14,758 bases of DNA from the NCBI GenBank assembly GCA_017880825.1, contig JADGRN010000018.1, positions 1-14,758 of the forward strand. The letters run 5' to 3'. Position numbers and translations under genes: made by a program. The DNA comes from Methylophilaceae bacterium. GTDB taxonomy: Bacteria > Pseudomonadota > Gammaproteobacteria > Burkholderiales > Methylophilaceae. Below the pieces are notes generated by a model. The model was not told the DNA's origin. It made no database searches and worked only from the letters and a program-made list of their open reading frames with translations. Within the stretch, counting starts at the first letter, position 1, and each line of letters opens with the position of its first letter. Positions 1 to 9,251 of this stretch are shown here, piece after piece.

Positions 1-1092
1 GCCAATCAGGATGCGGCGCTTGACCTCGGCACCGAAGCCCTCGGCGCGACTTTTGCAGTACATATCCATGAGGTCGGTGTATTCAGCAGCGCGATGACCA
101 TAGCGCACGCCGTCATATCTCGACAAATTACTGGAGGCCTCAGCTGGAGCGAGTACGTAATACACGGGAATAGACAGCATGGTGTTGGGCAGGCTGATAT
201 CGACAATATTGGCGCCCAGCTTGCGGTATTCAGCAATCGCCTCTTGCACTACCTTACCGACCGCGCCATCCAGGCCTTCAGCGAAGTATTCCTTGGGCAG
301 GCCAACTTTCAAGCCGGTCAGAGGCTTGCCGAGATTTAGATTGTAAAGTCCGAGTGTGTAGTCTTCTTTTACGCGATTGAGACTGGTGGAATCGCGCTCA
401 TCGAAGCCGGTCATGACGTTCAGCATCAGCGCCATGTCTTCGCAAGACTTGGCCATGGGGCCAGCCTGGTCAAGGCTGGAGGCGAAAGCGATCATGCCAT
501 AGCGTGACACCAAGCCATAGGTTGGCTTGAGGCCGGAGAATCCACACAGTGAAGCCGGCTGGCGGATGGAGCCGCCGGTATCGGTGCCGGTCGCTGCGGC
601 ACACAAGCGCGCTGCGATAGCGGCGGCACTGCCGCCCGAACTGCCGCCGGGGACGCGGGTTCTATCCCAGGGGTTTTTCACGCCGCCAAAATACGAGGTC
701 TCGTTGGACGAACCCATGGCGAATTCATCCATATTGGTCTTGCCCAGATTCACCGCGCCTGCCGCATCGAAGCGCTCGATGACACCGGCATCATAGGGTG
801 CTGTGAAATTGGCCAGCATCCTGGATCCACAGGTGGTTTTCCAGCCCTTGGCACAAAAAATATCTTTCTGGGCGATAGGAATGCCGGTCAGCGCTTGCGC
901 ATTACCCTGGGCAATGCGCTGGTCAGCGGCGGCGGCCTGTACCAGAGATTTTTCCTGATCCAGCGTGATATAGGCATTGATGTCAGGGTTATGCCGGACG
1001 ATGCGTTTGAGGAATTCACGTGTCATTTCCACGCTGGAAATCTCTTTGCCGGCGAGCATGGCTGCCAGTTGTTTAAGGCTGCTATTAATCAT
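1..1092 (-). CDS. gatA: Glutamyl/aspartyl-tRNA amidotransferase subunit A (partial, 3' end outside window)
   Basis: This is the amidase subunit of GatCAB. It hydrolyses glutamine, and the ammonia is used to convert Glu-tRNA(Gln) and/or Asp-tRNA(Asn) to the amidated forms in the cytoplasm. The 364 visible codons read without a stop to the window edge; full-length GatA is roughly 480-490 residues, so about three quarters is present. The amidase-signature triad is visible. K76 lies in [10 protein letters not shown]151 is the first serine of GGSSGGS, and S175 lies in [11 protein letters not shown]. The S151-S175 spacing of 24 residues equals that of known amidase-signature enzymes. The ATG at 1090-1092 gives an N-terminus of family type ([10 protein letters not shown]) and lies 10 nt after the gatC stop, so the two genes should be co-transcribed. 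gatB would be expected just beyond the left edge, but this cannot be seen. Confidence 0.97.
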   Translation of the reverse strand, partial: MINSSLKQLAAMLAGKEISSVEMTREFLKRIVRHNPDINAYITLDQEKSLVQAAAADQRIAQGNAQALTGIPIAQKDIFCAKGWKTTCGSRMLANFTAPYDAGVIERFDAAGAVNLGKTNMDEFAMGSSNETSYFGGVKNPWDRTRVPGGSSGGSAAAIAARLCAAATGTDTGGSIRQPASLCGFSGLKPTYGLVSRYGMIAFASSLDQAGPMAKSCEDMALMLNVMTGFDERDSTSLNRVKEDYTLGLYNLNLGKPLTGLKVGLPKEYFAEGLDGAVGKVVQEAIAEYRKLGANIVDISLPNTMLSIPVYYVLAPAEASSNLSRYDGVRYGHRAAEYTDLMDMYCKSRAEGFGAEVKRRILIG

Positions 1093-1102
1093 GTTCTAAA
1101 GA

Positions 1103-1390
1103 CTATTCAATAACTTTGGGGACGAGGTACAAGCCGTTTTCCACGGCCGGTGCTATGGACTGGAACAATTCGCGCTGGTTTGTTTCAGTCACGACATCCT
1201 CGCGCAAGCGCTGCGTTAAGTCCTGTGAATGCGACATTGGGGTAATGCCTGTAGTATCCACCGCCTGCATCTGCTCGATGAGGCCAAGAATGCCGGAGAG
1301 CTTGTATAATGTAGCCTCGGCTTCGGCATCGTTCACTTCGATGCGTGCCAGGTGTGCGATGCGTTTTACATCTGTAATACTGAGCGACAT
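1103..1390 (-). CDS. gatC: Glutamyl/aspartyl-tRNA amidotransferase subunit C
   Basis: This small subunit wraps around GatA and stabilises the GatCAB complex. The protein has 95 residues, the usual GatC length. It shows the family's N-terminal helix with [15 protein letters not shown], the conserved middle ending in TGITPMSH, and the C-terminal [12 protein letters not shown], close to the typical 'FLVPKVIE' end. It is the first gene of a gatCA unit diverging from mreB. A perfect -10 hexamer lies about 40 nt upstream on the same strand. No strong Shine-Dalgarno is seen, only a weak GGAT about 7 nt before the ATG. Confidence 0.96.
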   Translation of the reverse strand: MSLSITDVKRIAHLARIEVNDAEAEATLYKLSGILGLIEQMQAVDTTGITPMSHSQDLTQRLREDVVTETNQRELFQSIAPAVENGLYLVPKVIE

Positions 1391-1428
1391 TTTCTATCCA
1401 AATCTTAAGTTTCACAGCGATATCGGTT

Positions 1429-1434
1429 ATTATA
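1429..1434 (-). promoter_or_regulatory. Probable -10 box of the gatCA promoter
   Basis: Read on the minus strand, this is a perfect TATAAT within GCTATAATAACC. It sits 38 nt upstream of the gatC start, implying a leader of about 30 nt. The hexamer at 17-nt spacing, TGAAGA, matches the -35 consensus TTGACA at only three of six positions, so the -35 is weak. The box lies in the 124-nt divergent gap with mreB. I could not pick a convincing plus-strand promoter for mreB in the same gap. Confidence 0.5.
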
Positions 1435-1484
1435 GCTTGATTTTATGCACATCTTCAGCCGCAGCCTTTTGCCTCATCGCATAA

Positions 1485-2558
<1,074 letters not shown>

Positions 2559-2584
2559 TCGTAGCCTACAAACTCTGAATAACA

Positions 2585-2611
2585 TCGAAGACTGCGATGC
2601 TCAGTCTTCGA
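2585..2611 (+). repeat. Perfect 10-bp inverted repeat between mreB and mreC
   Basis: TCGAAGACTG (2585-2594) is the exact reverse complement of CAGTCTTCGA (2602-2611), with a 7-nt loop CGATGCT. In the mreB mRNA it would form a stable hairpin just after the stop codon. No T-run follows, so it is not a classical intrinsic terminator. An RNA-stability or processing element, or partial attenuation, is more likely. A possible upstream mreC start (ATG at 2597) would lie inside its loop, which argues against that start. Confidence 0.7.
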
Positions 2612-2635
2612 CCAGCAAGCAAGGGCGAACGTAAA

Positions 2636-3562
2636 ATGCCGCGCGCCATGGAACACCAACATCCCCAGGCTTTTTTTGTACGTGGGCCCAGTGCCTTTGC
2701 ACGACTGCTGTTATTTGCCGCGCTATCTATTGCGCTGATGGCTACTGATTCACGATTGCATTACCTGATCGAAATCCGTCAGGGATTTGTTGCGTTGCTG
2801 CAGCCGCTGCAGATGATAGCCAACCTACCCACCGTGCTGTATGGCAATGTGCGGGAACAGATGGTCAGTCACCAGACGCTGCTGGAAGACAACCGCAGGC
2901 TGTCTCTGGAAGCATTGCAGCAAAACGCCCAGTTACAGCACCTGCGCGCTTTGCAGGAAGAGAACGACCATTTGCGCAGTCTGCTGGGAGCGGCGCAATC
3001 CATCAGTCAACCAGCAAAACTGGGGGAAATCACGCATACCGGACGCGATCCTTTCACGCATAAAGTGGTAGTCAATCTTGGCTCGCAGCAGGGCATTATT
3101 GCCGGACAAGCCGTGGTGGACGGGGCCGGAGTGATCGGCCAGGTGACACGTGTTTATCCCTTCAGCAGCGAAGTTACACTAATTACTGACAAGGATCTGG
3201 CAATTCCAGTACAGGCCGAGCGCAACAGCTTGCGTGCCATCGCCTTCGGTCACGGGCGTGACAACACCATCGATTTACCCTATCTGCCGGCCAATGTAGA
3301 TATTCGTGAGGGTGACGTGCTGGTAACCTCGGGCATAGACGGCATTTATCCGATGGGGCTGGCGGTGGCCAAGGTGACCCGTATCGAACGTACCCCTGAT
3401 TCGCCATTTGCTCACATTGTGTGCAAACCCGCCGCAGGTATCGAAAACCACCGCCAAGTGCTGCTGATAGCCGCCAGCAGCGCCGCAACGCCTACCGGTG
3501 CCGTCATCAGCAGTAATACCAAACCCAGCGAAGCTGCGCGCCATGCGACCCATAAGCCTTAA
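2636..3562 (+). CDS. mreC: Rod-shape-determining protein MreC
   Basis: MreC is a bitopic inner-membrane elongasome protein whose periplasmic part binds and activates PBP2. From the chosen start it has 308 residues. A short cytoplasmic stretch leads to a membrane segment near 21-38. A heptad-like coiled coil follows near 74-120, rich in Gln, Leu and Glu, and then the MreC beta-barrel domain near 126-278, with VVNLGSQQGI and EGDVLVTSGIDGIYPMG. The Ala/Ser/Thr-rich tail is low in complexity. The start is uncertain. The ATG at 2636 has AAGGG at 2621-2625 with 10-nt spacing. The ATG at 2648 (MEHQHPQ) would look more like relatives but lacks a ribosome site. The ATG at 2597 lies in a hairpin loop. 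The 3' end overlaps mreD by 20 nt. Confidence 0.96.
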   Translation: MPRAMEHQHPQAFFVRGPSAFARLLLFAALSIALMATDSRLHYLIEIRQGFVALLQPLQMIANLPTVLYGNVREQMVSHQTLLEDNRRLSLEALQQNAQLQHLRALQEENDHLRSLLGAAQSISQPAKLGEITHTGRDPFTHKVVVNLGSQQGIIAGQAVVDGAGVIGQVTRVYPFSSEVTLITDKDLAIPVQAERNSLRAIAFGHGRDNTIDLPYLPANVDIREGDVLVTSGIDGIYPMGLAVAKVTRIERTPDSPFAHIVCKPAAGIENHRQVLLIAASSAATPTGAVISSNTKPSEAARHATHKP

Positions 3563-4022
3563 GCTGGTCTACTTCACGTTACTGCTGGCATTTATTTGTC
3601 ACCTGTTACCGTGGGCAGGCTTTGGCCTGATGCTGCGTCCCGACTTTGTGTTGCTGGTCGCGCTTTACTGGATGTTGCGTGCGCCCCATCTGTGCAATAT
3701 CGGCACAGCCTGGCTGGCTGGGCTGGCGATTGATCTTGCCAGCGGCGGCCTGTTTGGTCAGTACGCATTAGCCTATGCTTTCACCGCTTTTGTCGCCGTC
3801 AGCTACCAGCGCCGTCTGGCTTTGTTCAATATCTGGCAACAGGCCGGCTATGTGTTTCTGTTATTGCTGCTAACGCAACTGACGCTGTTGGTACTCAAGC
3901 TGTTTGCCGGTTACGAGGCGCCGGGTTGGCACTACTTCCTGCCCAGTGTCAGTGGCGTCCTGTTGTGGCAACTGGCGGTATTCTCGCGCCTCAGCAGCAA
4001 TCATCCCAAGCACCAATCTTGA
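3543..4022 (+). CDS. mreD: Rod-shape-determining protein MreD
   Basis: MreD is the integral membrane partner of MreC in the elongasome. It has 159 residues with several hydrophobic spans, including VYFTLLLAFICHLLPWAGFG near the N-terminus, FVLLVALYWML, the stretch around GLAIDLASGGLFGQYALAYA, and a long leucine-rich helix near 105-120. The MRPISLKL start and the D-L-A-S-G-G-L-F-G-Q-Y-A-L-A-Y motif are typical of proteobacterial MreD. I chose the ATG at 3543 because it gives the family N-terminus; an in-frame ATG at 3498 only adds a non-membrane extension inside mreC. It overlaps mreC by 20 nt and is followed by mrdA after 10 nt, so translation is probably coupled. Confidence 0.95.
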   Translation: MRPISLKLVYFTLLLAFICHLLPWAGFGLMLRPDFVLLVALYWMLRAPHLCNIGTAWLAGLAIDLASGGLFGQYALAYAFTAFVAVSYQRRLALFNIWQQAGYVFLLLLLTQLTLLVLKLFAGYEAPGWHYFLPSVSGVLLWQLAVFSRLSSNHPKHQS

Positions 4023-4032
4023 CCCTGACTGC

Positions 4033-5964
4033 ATGCCGCCACGTACCGAATTCAAAAACTATCAGCACGAACAATATCATTTCCGTTGGCGGCTGGGTTT
4101 CGCTGCTGTTCTTGCGCTGATTTGTTTCGGTGTTCTGGCCGCTCGCTTTGCCTATTTGCAGGTGCTGCGCTACGACTACTATCAGACCATAGCTGAAAGC
4201 AACCGCATCTCCTTAGTGCCGATTGTTCCTAATCGCGGCCTGATTCTCGATCGAAACGGCGTATTGCTGGCGCATAACTTTTTTGTCTACACGCTGGAAG
4301 TCACCCCGTCCAAGACCAATAACCTGGAACAGACCATTAACGAAGTCGGTAAACTGGTCGAAATCACCGAGCTGGACCGCAAACGCTTCAAAAAACTGCG
4401 CGAGCAAGGCCATAGTTTTGAAAGTGTGCCGCTACGCACCCACCTCACAGAGGTCGAAGCCGCAAGATTCGCTGTCAACCGTTACCGCTTTCCGGGGGTC
4501 GAGATCAAATCCAGACTATTCCGCCATTACCCGCTAGGCAGTCTGGGGGCGCATCTGATGGGCTACATCGGGCGCATCAACGACAGCGACATGAAATCTC
4601 TGGAAGCTGCGGACGACCTCTCCAACTACAAGGGCTCCGACCACATCGGCAAGTCCGGGCTGGAAGAGTATTACGAGCATAACCTGCATGGTATCACCGG
4701 CTTTCAACAGGTCGAAATCGACGCCGATGGACATGCCGTGCGCGTACTTTCCAGCACACCACCAGTCCCCGGCGACAATCTGATTTTATCCATAGACAGC
4801 AAGCTGCAAGACATCGCTGAAAAGGCTTTTGGCGAATACCGCGGCGCACTGGTGGCGATCAACCCCACCAATGGCGAAGTGCTGGCTTTCGTTAGCCAGC
4901 CAAGCTACGACCCCAACTTATTTGTTGATGGCATAGACGCAGAAAACTGGAAAATACTTAACGACTCGCTCGACAAGCCCCTGATCAATCGTCCCTTGCG
5001 CGGCATCTATCCACCGGGTTCGACTTTCAAGCCATTTGTTGCCATGGCCGGGCTGGAAGCGGGTGTACGCACACCGCCATTCAGCATCAGTGACCCCGGC
5101 TACTACGCGTTGCCCGGGAGTACCCACCATTATCGTGACTGGAAACCCGGTGGCCATGGCCAAGTGGATATACGGCGTGCTATTACCATCTCCTGCGACA
5201 CTTTTTTCTACGGACTGGCGATGGATCTGGGCATTGAACGATTGGCTTCTTTTGTCAGTCATTTTGGCTTCGGAAAGAAGAGCGGCATCGACATACATGG
5301 CGAAATTCCTGGTCTGCTGGCAACGCCGGATTGGAAGTGGAAACGCTGGAAACAAAAATGGTATGCAGGCGAAACCGTCATCACCGGTATTGGCCAGGGT
5401 TATACCTTGGTAACGCCGATGCAACTGGCCCAGGCAACCGCCATGCTGGCCAATAATGGCGTCGCCATGCGGCCACATCTGGTTACCAGTATTCAGGAAA
5501 GCGGCAGCGGGGTTAGTCGCCCGATGCCTATCAGCAGCGTGGATCATATCGCACTGAAGCCGGAAAATACCACACTGGTGAAATTGGGCATGATGGATGT
5601 TACCCGGCCCGGCGGTACAGCCGCCAGCGTAGGCGCCGGTAGCTCCTATCTGATTGCGGCGAAAACCGGAACGGCACAGGTGGTCGGCTTCAAACAAAAT
5701 GAAAAATACAATGCCAAAAACGTCGATGAACGCCATCGCGACCATGCTTTGTTCATCGCCTACGCACCCGCCGAAGACCCTAAAATTGCGGTTGCCGTAA
5801 TTGTAGAAAATGGCGGCCACGGCGGCTCGGTTGCGGGACCGATCGCACGCAAGGTGATGGACTATTATCTGCTGGGCAAGGTAGCGCTGCCGCCGATACC
5901 GGTCGTGACGCCTGCTCCTCCGCCCGCCGCACCCGCTATCACAGAGGAGCCGCTTAATGATTAG
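4033..5964 (+). CDS. mrdA: Penicillin-binding protein 2 (elongasome DD-transpeptidase)
   Basis: PBP2 is the class B, monofunctional transpeptidase that cross-links glycan made by RodA during cell elongation. It has 643 residues (E. coli PBP2 has 633). After a short cytoplasmic N-terminus there is one membrane anchor (about 19-40), then the PBP dimerisation domain (about 60-230, with NRGLILDRNGVLLA), then the transpeptidase domain. Catalytic motifs are intact: S330-TFK in PPGSTFKPF, S387-C-D in ISCDTFF, and K544-TG in AAKTGTAQ. A proline/alanine-rich tail (about 618-640) follows. The open frame extends upstream to 3904 inside mreD, but the first codon giving a proper membrane anchor and PBP2-like N-terminus is the ATG at 4033, 10 nt after the mreD stop. 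It overlaps rodA by 8 nt, so the enzyme and its SEDS partner are translationally linked. Confidence 0.98.
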   Translation: MPPRTEFKNYQHEQYHFRWRLGFAAVLALICFGVLAARFAYLQVLRYDYYQTIAESNRISLVPIVPNRGLILDRNGVLLAHNFFVYTLEVTPSKTNNLEQTINEVGKLVEITELDRKRFKKLREQGHSFESVPLRTHLTEVEAARFAVNRYRFPGVEIKSRLFRHYPLGSLGAHLMGYIGRINDSDMKSLEAADDLSNYKGSDHIGKSGLEEYYEHNLHGITGFQQVEIDADGHAVRVLSSTPPVPGDNLILSIDSKLQDIAEKAFGEYRGALVAINPTNGEVLAFVSQPSYDPNLFVDGIDAENWKILNDSLDKPLINRPLRGIYPPGSTFKPFVAMAGLEAGVRTPPFSISDPGYYALPGSTHHYRDWKPGGHGQVDIRRAITISCDTFFYGLAMDLGIERLASFVSHFGFGKKSGIDIHGEIPGLLATPDWKWKRWKQKWYAGETVITGIGQGYTLVTPMQLAQATAMLANNGVAMRPHLVTSIQESGSGVSRPMPISSVDHIALKPENTTLVKLGMMDVTRPGGTAASVGAGSSYLIAAKTGTAQVVGFKQNEKYNAKNVDERHRDHALFIAYAPAEDPKIAVAVIVENGGHGGSVAGPIARKVMDYYLLGKVALPPIPVVTPAPPPAAPAITEEPLND

Positions 5965-7051
5965 AGACTTGTTGACTCGTGCCGGCTCCCATCTCGACCA
6001 TTTCCTCATGGGCATGCTGATGTTCACCCTGCTGATCGGCTTGTTTGTGCTGTACAGTGCCTCCGGTCAGAGTTTCGACAAGGTGGGTTCGCAGCTCGTC
6101 AACATTCTGGCGGCTTTCGCCGTGCTGTGGGTGGCTGCCAACATCCCCCCTCAGCATTTGGAACGCATCGCCGTGCCTCTGTACATACTTGGACTGATAT
6201 TGCTGATCGGTGTCACCCTGTTTGGAGAGGTCAGCCATGGCGCCCGACGCTGGCTCTCTCTCGGGGTGGGACGGGTACAGCCTTCCGAGCTTATGAGAAT
6301 TGCGGTACCGATGCTGTTGGCCTGGTATTTCGCAAGGCGCGAAGCCTCCCTGCGTCTTCTCGATTACGCGGTCGGTGCACTGTTGCTGGCGGTGCCGGTA
6401 GCGCTGATCGTCAAGCAGCCAGACCTTGGCACGGCCATATTGATAGCCTCATCCGGGTTCTTTGTACTGTTTTTCGCCGGCCTCAGCGTGCGTTTGCTAC
6501 TGGGAATTGCGCTAACGGGAGGCGCTCTGGCACCCGTGCTCTGGTCATTCATGCATGATTATCAACGCAAGCGCATCGAAATCCTGTTTGATCCATACCA
6601 GGATCCGTTAGGCGCCGGCTATCACACCATACAGGCCAGCATTGCGCTAGGCTCGGGTGGTATCGCCGGTAAAGGCTGGTTGCATGGCACACAGGCGCAA
6701 CTGGATTTTCTACCGGAGCGCACCACCGATTTCATTTTCGCCGTGTTCGGCGAGGAATTTGGCTTGCTCGGCATTTTGCTGCTGCTGGTCTTGTTTGGCC
6801 TGATTATCGCCCGTGGCCTGGTGATCGCCTCCGAAGCACAAAATACCTTCTGTCGTCTGCTGGCAGGTAGTATCACATTGACGTTCTTTACCTATGTATT
6901 CGTCAATATCGGCATGGTCAGCGGTATATTGCCTGTGGTTGGCGTACCTTTGCCGCTGATTAGCTACGGCGGCACATCGCTGGTGACACTGATGCTGGGT
7001 TTTGGTATTTTGATGAGCATACAGACCCACAAAAAACTGATGACGTCCTGA
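5957..7051 (+). CDS. rodA: RodA, SEDS-family peptidoglycan glycosyltransferase
   Basis: RodA polymerises lipid II into glycan strands together with PBP2. It has 364 residues (E. coli RodA has 370) and about ten membrane spans. SEDS signatures are present: HGARRWLSLGVGRVQPSEL near 94-112, KQPDLGTA near 153-160, the loop PERTTDFIFAVFGEEFG near 253-269, and PLISYGGTSL near 333-342. D258 in the loop is probably the catalytic aspartate equivalent to E. coli D262. A good ribosome site, GAGGAG (5944-5949), lies 7 nt before the ATG, inside the mrdA 3' end. The stop overlaps the rlpA start in TGATG, which suggests coupled translation. Confidence 0.98.
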   Translation: MIRDLLTRAGSHLDHFLMGMLMFTLLIGLFVLYSASGQSFDKVGSQLVNILAAFAVLWVAANIPPQHLERIAVPLYILGLILLIGVTLFGEVSHGARRWLSLGVGRVQPSELMRIAVPMLLAWYFARREASLRLLDYAVGALLLAVPVALIVKQPDLGTAILIASSGFFVLFFAGLSVRLLLGIALTGGALAPVLWSFMHDYQRKRIEILFDPYQDPLGAGYHTIQASIALGSGGIAGKGWLHGTQAQLDFLPERTTDFIFAVFGEEFGLLGILLLLVLFGLIIARGLVIASEAQNTFCRLLAGSITLTFFTYVFVNIGMVSGILPVVGVPLPLISYGGTSLVTLMLGFGILMSIQTHKKLMTS

Positions 7052-8076
7052 TGAAACACTCAAACCTGCTACCTTTAGTCCTGATAATATTTTTAGCCGC
7101 ATGCGGCGGTGATAAAGGCATCAAACCCAGCACGCCACCTGCCGCTGTACCTGACAAATCCCAGCCTGCACCCAGCACCGGCAAAGGCGGCTATTATCTG
7201 GATGACGGCCCCGGCGACAATCCACCAGCGGACATTGACAGCATTCCGGATGCCGTACCGACTGCCGTAATACCACAGGCCCGCGCCAATCTCCCCTATA
7301 CCGCGCTCGGCCAGTCTTATACGCCGATGACTGAATACAAGCCTTACAAGGAACGTGGTATCGCCTCTTGGTACGGCAAGCGTTATCACAGGCAAAAAAC
7401 TTCCAGCGGCGAAGTCTATGATATGTACGGCATGACCGGGGCGCACACCACCTTGCCCATCCCGAGCTATGCGCGTGTCACCAATCTGGCTAATGGCCGC
7501 TCGGTGGTCGTGCGCATCAACGACCGTGGACCATTCCATAGCGACCGACTGATTGATCTTTCCTATGCAGCTTCTTACAAGCTGAGATTGTCAGAGAAAG
7601 GCAGTGGAGAAGTTGAAGTTGAAGCGCTTAAACCACGGCCAAGTCTCATACTGAAAATTCCAGCCGCGCCTCCGCGCCCCGAAACAATATGGCCGTCAGT
7701 GGCTGAATCCACCCCCAAACCGTTGCCGACCGTGCAATCTCAGGCACAAGCTGTCACGCAGGTGGCGCCGAAAGCTGTGGGAGAAAAGGCAGCCCCTGTC
7801 CCCGGCATTTATGTGCAGGCTGGCGTATTCAAGAAAAAGGAAAATGCGGACAGTCTGCGCGAAAAATTACTCCAGCAAAATCTGGGCAAGAATGTTTCAG
7901 CAGAAAATGTATCTGCCGGGAATGCAGCACCCAAGGATATACCTATAGAGAGCTGGTATAATGTCGGCACGTATCATGTGCGGCTTGGGCCTTATTCCAG
8001 TCGTCAGGATGCTGACCGCGCCGTAGCGCAAATCAAGCAAGCTCTCGGCATTTCTACCCTTGTCGTTAATCAATAA
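7051..8076 (+). CDS. rlpA: RlpA, septal-ring lytic transglycosylase lipoprotein with SPOR domain
   Basis: RlpA cleaves glycan strands stripped of stem peptides, as shown for the Pseudomonas aeruginosa protein. Of its 341 residues, the N-terminus is a lipoprotein signal with lipobox FLAAC, making C18 the lipidated residue of an outer-membrane lipoprotein. A Pro-rich linker leads to the double-psi beta-barrel domain at about 100-180 (GIASWYGKRYHRQKTSSGE, then RINDRGPF). Residues matching those important in P. aeruginosa RlpA appear present (E121, D124, H132, D158), so activity is likely. A second linker and a C-terminal SPOR domain (about 250-340, from GIYVQAGVF) would target it to denuded glycan at the septum. 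It starts within the rodA stop (TGATG). The order mrdA-rodA-rlpA-dac is conserved with E. coli. Confidence 0.97.
   Translation: MKHSNLLPLVLIIFLAACGGDKGIKPSTPPAAVPDKSQPAPSTGKGGYYLDDGPGDNPPADIDSIPDAVPTAVIPQARANLPYTALGQSYTPMTEYKPYKERGIASWYGKRYHRQKTSSGEVYDMYGMTGAHTTLPIPSYARVTNLANGRSVVVRINDRGPFHSDRLIDLSYAASYKLRLSEKGSGEVEVEALKPRPSLILKIPAAPPRPETIWPSVAESTPKPLPTVQSQAQAVTQVAPKAVGEKAAPVPGIYVQAGVFKKKENADSLREKLLQQNLGKNVSAENVSAGNAAPKDIPIESWYNVGTYHVRLGPYSSRQDADRAVAQIKQALGISTLVVNQ
7954..7962 (+). promoter_or_regulatory. Possible internal extended -10 promoter inside rlpA
   Basis: The sequence TGGTATAAT is an exact extended -10 match (TGnTATAAT), 134 nt before the dacC-type gene. No -35 is recognisable at 16-18 nt upstream, which extended -10 promoters can tolerate. 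It coincides with rlpA codons for Trp-Tyr-Asn, so chance is a real alternative. If real, it would drive the dac-dat-ybeD-lipB-lipA part of the cluster on its own. Confidence 0.25.
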
Positions 8077-8096
8077 ATCGAATCCACAAACAATCT

Positions 8097-9242
8097 ATGC
8101 GCTATTTAAAATGCTCGTTTCCACTGGTCTTTGCCTTTCCCCTGCTATTTGTTTCAATTGCCCAGGCAGCTGATATCCCGCCGCCGCCTTCGCTGGCAGC
8201 TAAAGCCTATGTGCTGCGTGATTTCAATAGCAACCAGATCATGGCTCAACATGCTGAGGATGAGCGCGTCGAACCTGCCTCCTTGACCAAGCTGATGACG
8301 GCCTACCTTGCTTTCAAGGCCATCAAGAACGGCCATCTGCAGCTTGCACAAACCCTGCCAGTAAGCACCAAGGCCTGGAAAACCGAGGGCTCCAGGATGT
8401 TCATCGAGCCCAATATGCCAGTCACAGTGGATGAATTGCTGCACGGTACCATCGTGCAGTCCGGTAATGATTCCTCGATTGCACTGGCAGAAGGGGTTGC
8501 CGGCTCGGAGGAAGTTTTCGCCGAGCTGATGAACAAAGAAGCCGCCAGGCTCGGCATGACGCATACGCATTTCGTTAATTCCACCGGCCTGCCGGATACC
8601 AATCATTACACCACGGCAGCCGACCTGTCACTGCTGGCTTCAGCTATGGTTCACGATTTCCCTGCCGAATACCAGCGTTTCTATGCGCTTAAATCCTATA
8701 CCTACAACAAGATTACCCAGCCCAACCGTAACCGCCTGTTGTGGCTGGATCCCTATGTCGATGGCATGAAAACCGGCCACACCGAGTCTGCGGGCTTCTG
8801 CCTGATTTCGTCAGCCAAGCGTGGCGATACACGCCTGATTTCGGTGGTACTGGGCGCACCTTCGGATACCGTGCGCGTCACCGAGAGCCAGAAACTGTTG
8901 AATTACGGCTTCCAGTTCTATGAATCGCGCCTGGTTTACAAACGCGGTCAAATCGTCAACAAACTCAAGCTGTGGAAGGGCCACGACGACATGCTGGAAG
9001 CCACCGTGGCGGATGATCTTTATCTCACGCTACCCAAGGGTGACTACGCCAAAGTCAAAGCCAGCATCACCAGCAAGCAACCGTTGATTGCACCGCTCAG
9101 TGCTGGCCAGGAAGTCGGCACCATCCAGTTCACACTGGATGGCAAGGTGCTGGAACAACGCAAGCTGATCACCGCCAAAGCGGTGGAAGTCGCGGGCATT
9201 TTTGGCCGCATGTGGGACAGCACCAAACTGCTATTCCAATAA
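8097..9242 (+). CDS. dacC: D-alanyl-D-alanine carboxypeptidase (DacC/DacA, PBP5/6 type)
   Basis: This low-molecular-weight penicillin-binding protein removes the terminal D-Ala from muropeptide pentapeptides in the periplasm. It has 381 residues. A cleavable signal peptide (about 1-25, ending IAQA-A) is followed by the S11-peptidase domain. The active-site motifs are complete: S62-L-T-K65 in PASLTKLM, S122-G-N in QSGNDSS, and K225-T-G in DGMKTGHTE. The PBP5 C-terminal beta domain follows (about 280-355). An amphipathic tail with GIFGRMWDSTKLLF is typical of membrane-surface anchoring. It lies 20 nt after rlpA with no clear Shine-Dalgarno. Whether it is closer to E. coli DacA or DacC cannot be told by eye, so the symbol is a naming choice. 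The D-Ala it releases is a substrate type for the next gene's product. Confidence 0.96.
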   Translation: MRYLKCSFPLVFAFPLLFVSIAQAADIPPPPSLAAKAYVLRDFNSNQIMAQHAEDERVEPASLTKLMTAYLAFKAIKNGHLQLAQTLPVSTKAWKTEGSRMFIEPNMPVTVDELLHGTIVQSGNDSSIALAEGVAGSEEVFAELMNKEAARLGMTHTHFVNSTGLPDTNHYTTAADLSLLASAMVHDFPAEYQRFYALKSYTYNKITQPNRNRLLWLDPYVDGMKTGHTESAGFCLISSAKRGDTRLISVVLGAPSDTVRVTESQKLLNYGFQFYESRLVYKRGQIVNKLKLWKGHDDMLEATVADDLYLTLPKGDYAKVKASITSKQPLIAPLSAGQEVGTIQFTLDGKVLEQRKLITAKAVEVAGIFGRMWDSTKLLFQ

Positions 9243-9251
9243 GGCCCCCAA

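Noticed and set aside
1411..1436. TTCACA and TATAGC as a plus-strand promoter for mreB
   Set aside because: The spacer is only 14 nt, and the TATA part is better explained by the minus-strand TATAAT for gatCA.
2597..2635. Upstream mreC start at 2597
   Set aside because: The codon lies in the loop of a perfect hairpin with no ribosome site, and the extra 13 residues do not resemble MreC N-termini.
3904..4032. Upstream extension of mrdA to an earlier ATG
   Set aside because: It would overlap most of the mreD 3' end and add a Cys/Arg-rich stretch unlike any PBP2 N-terminus. The ATG at 4033 fits the family.
4918..6027. 369-codon minus-strand open frame opposite mrdA and the start of rodA
   Set aside because: It is antisense to the PBP2 transpeptidase domain, has no family features, and crosses a gene junction. 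The sense genes explain the sequence.
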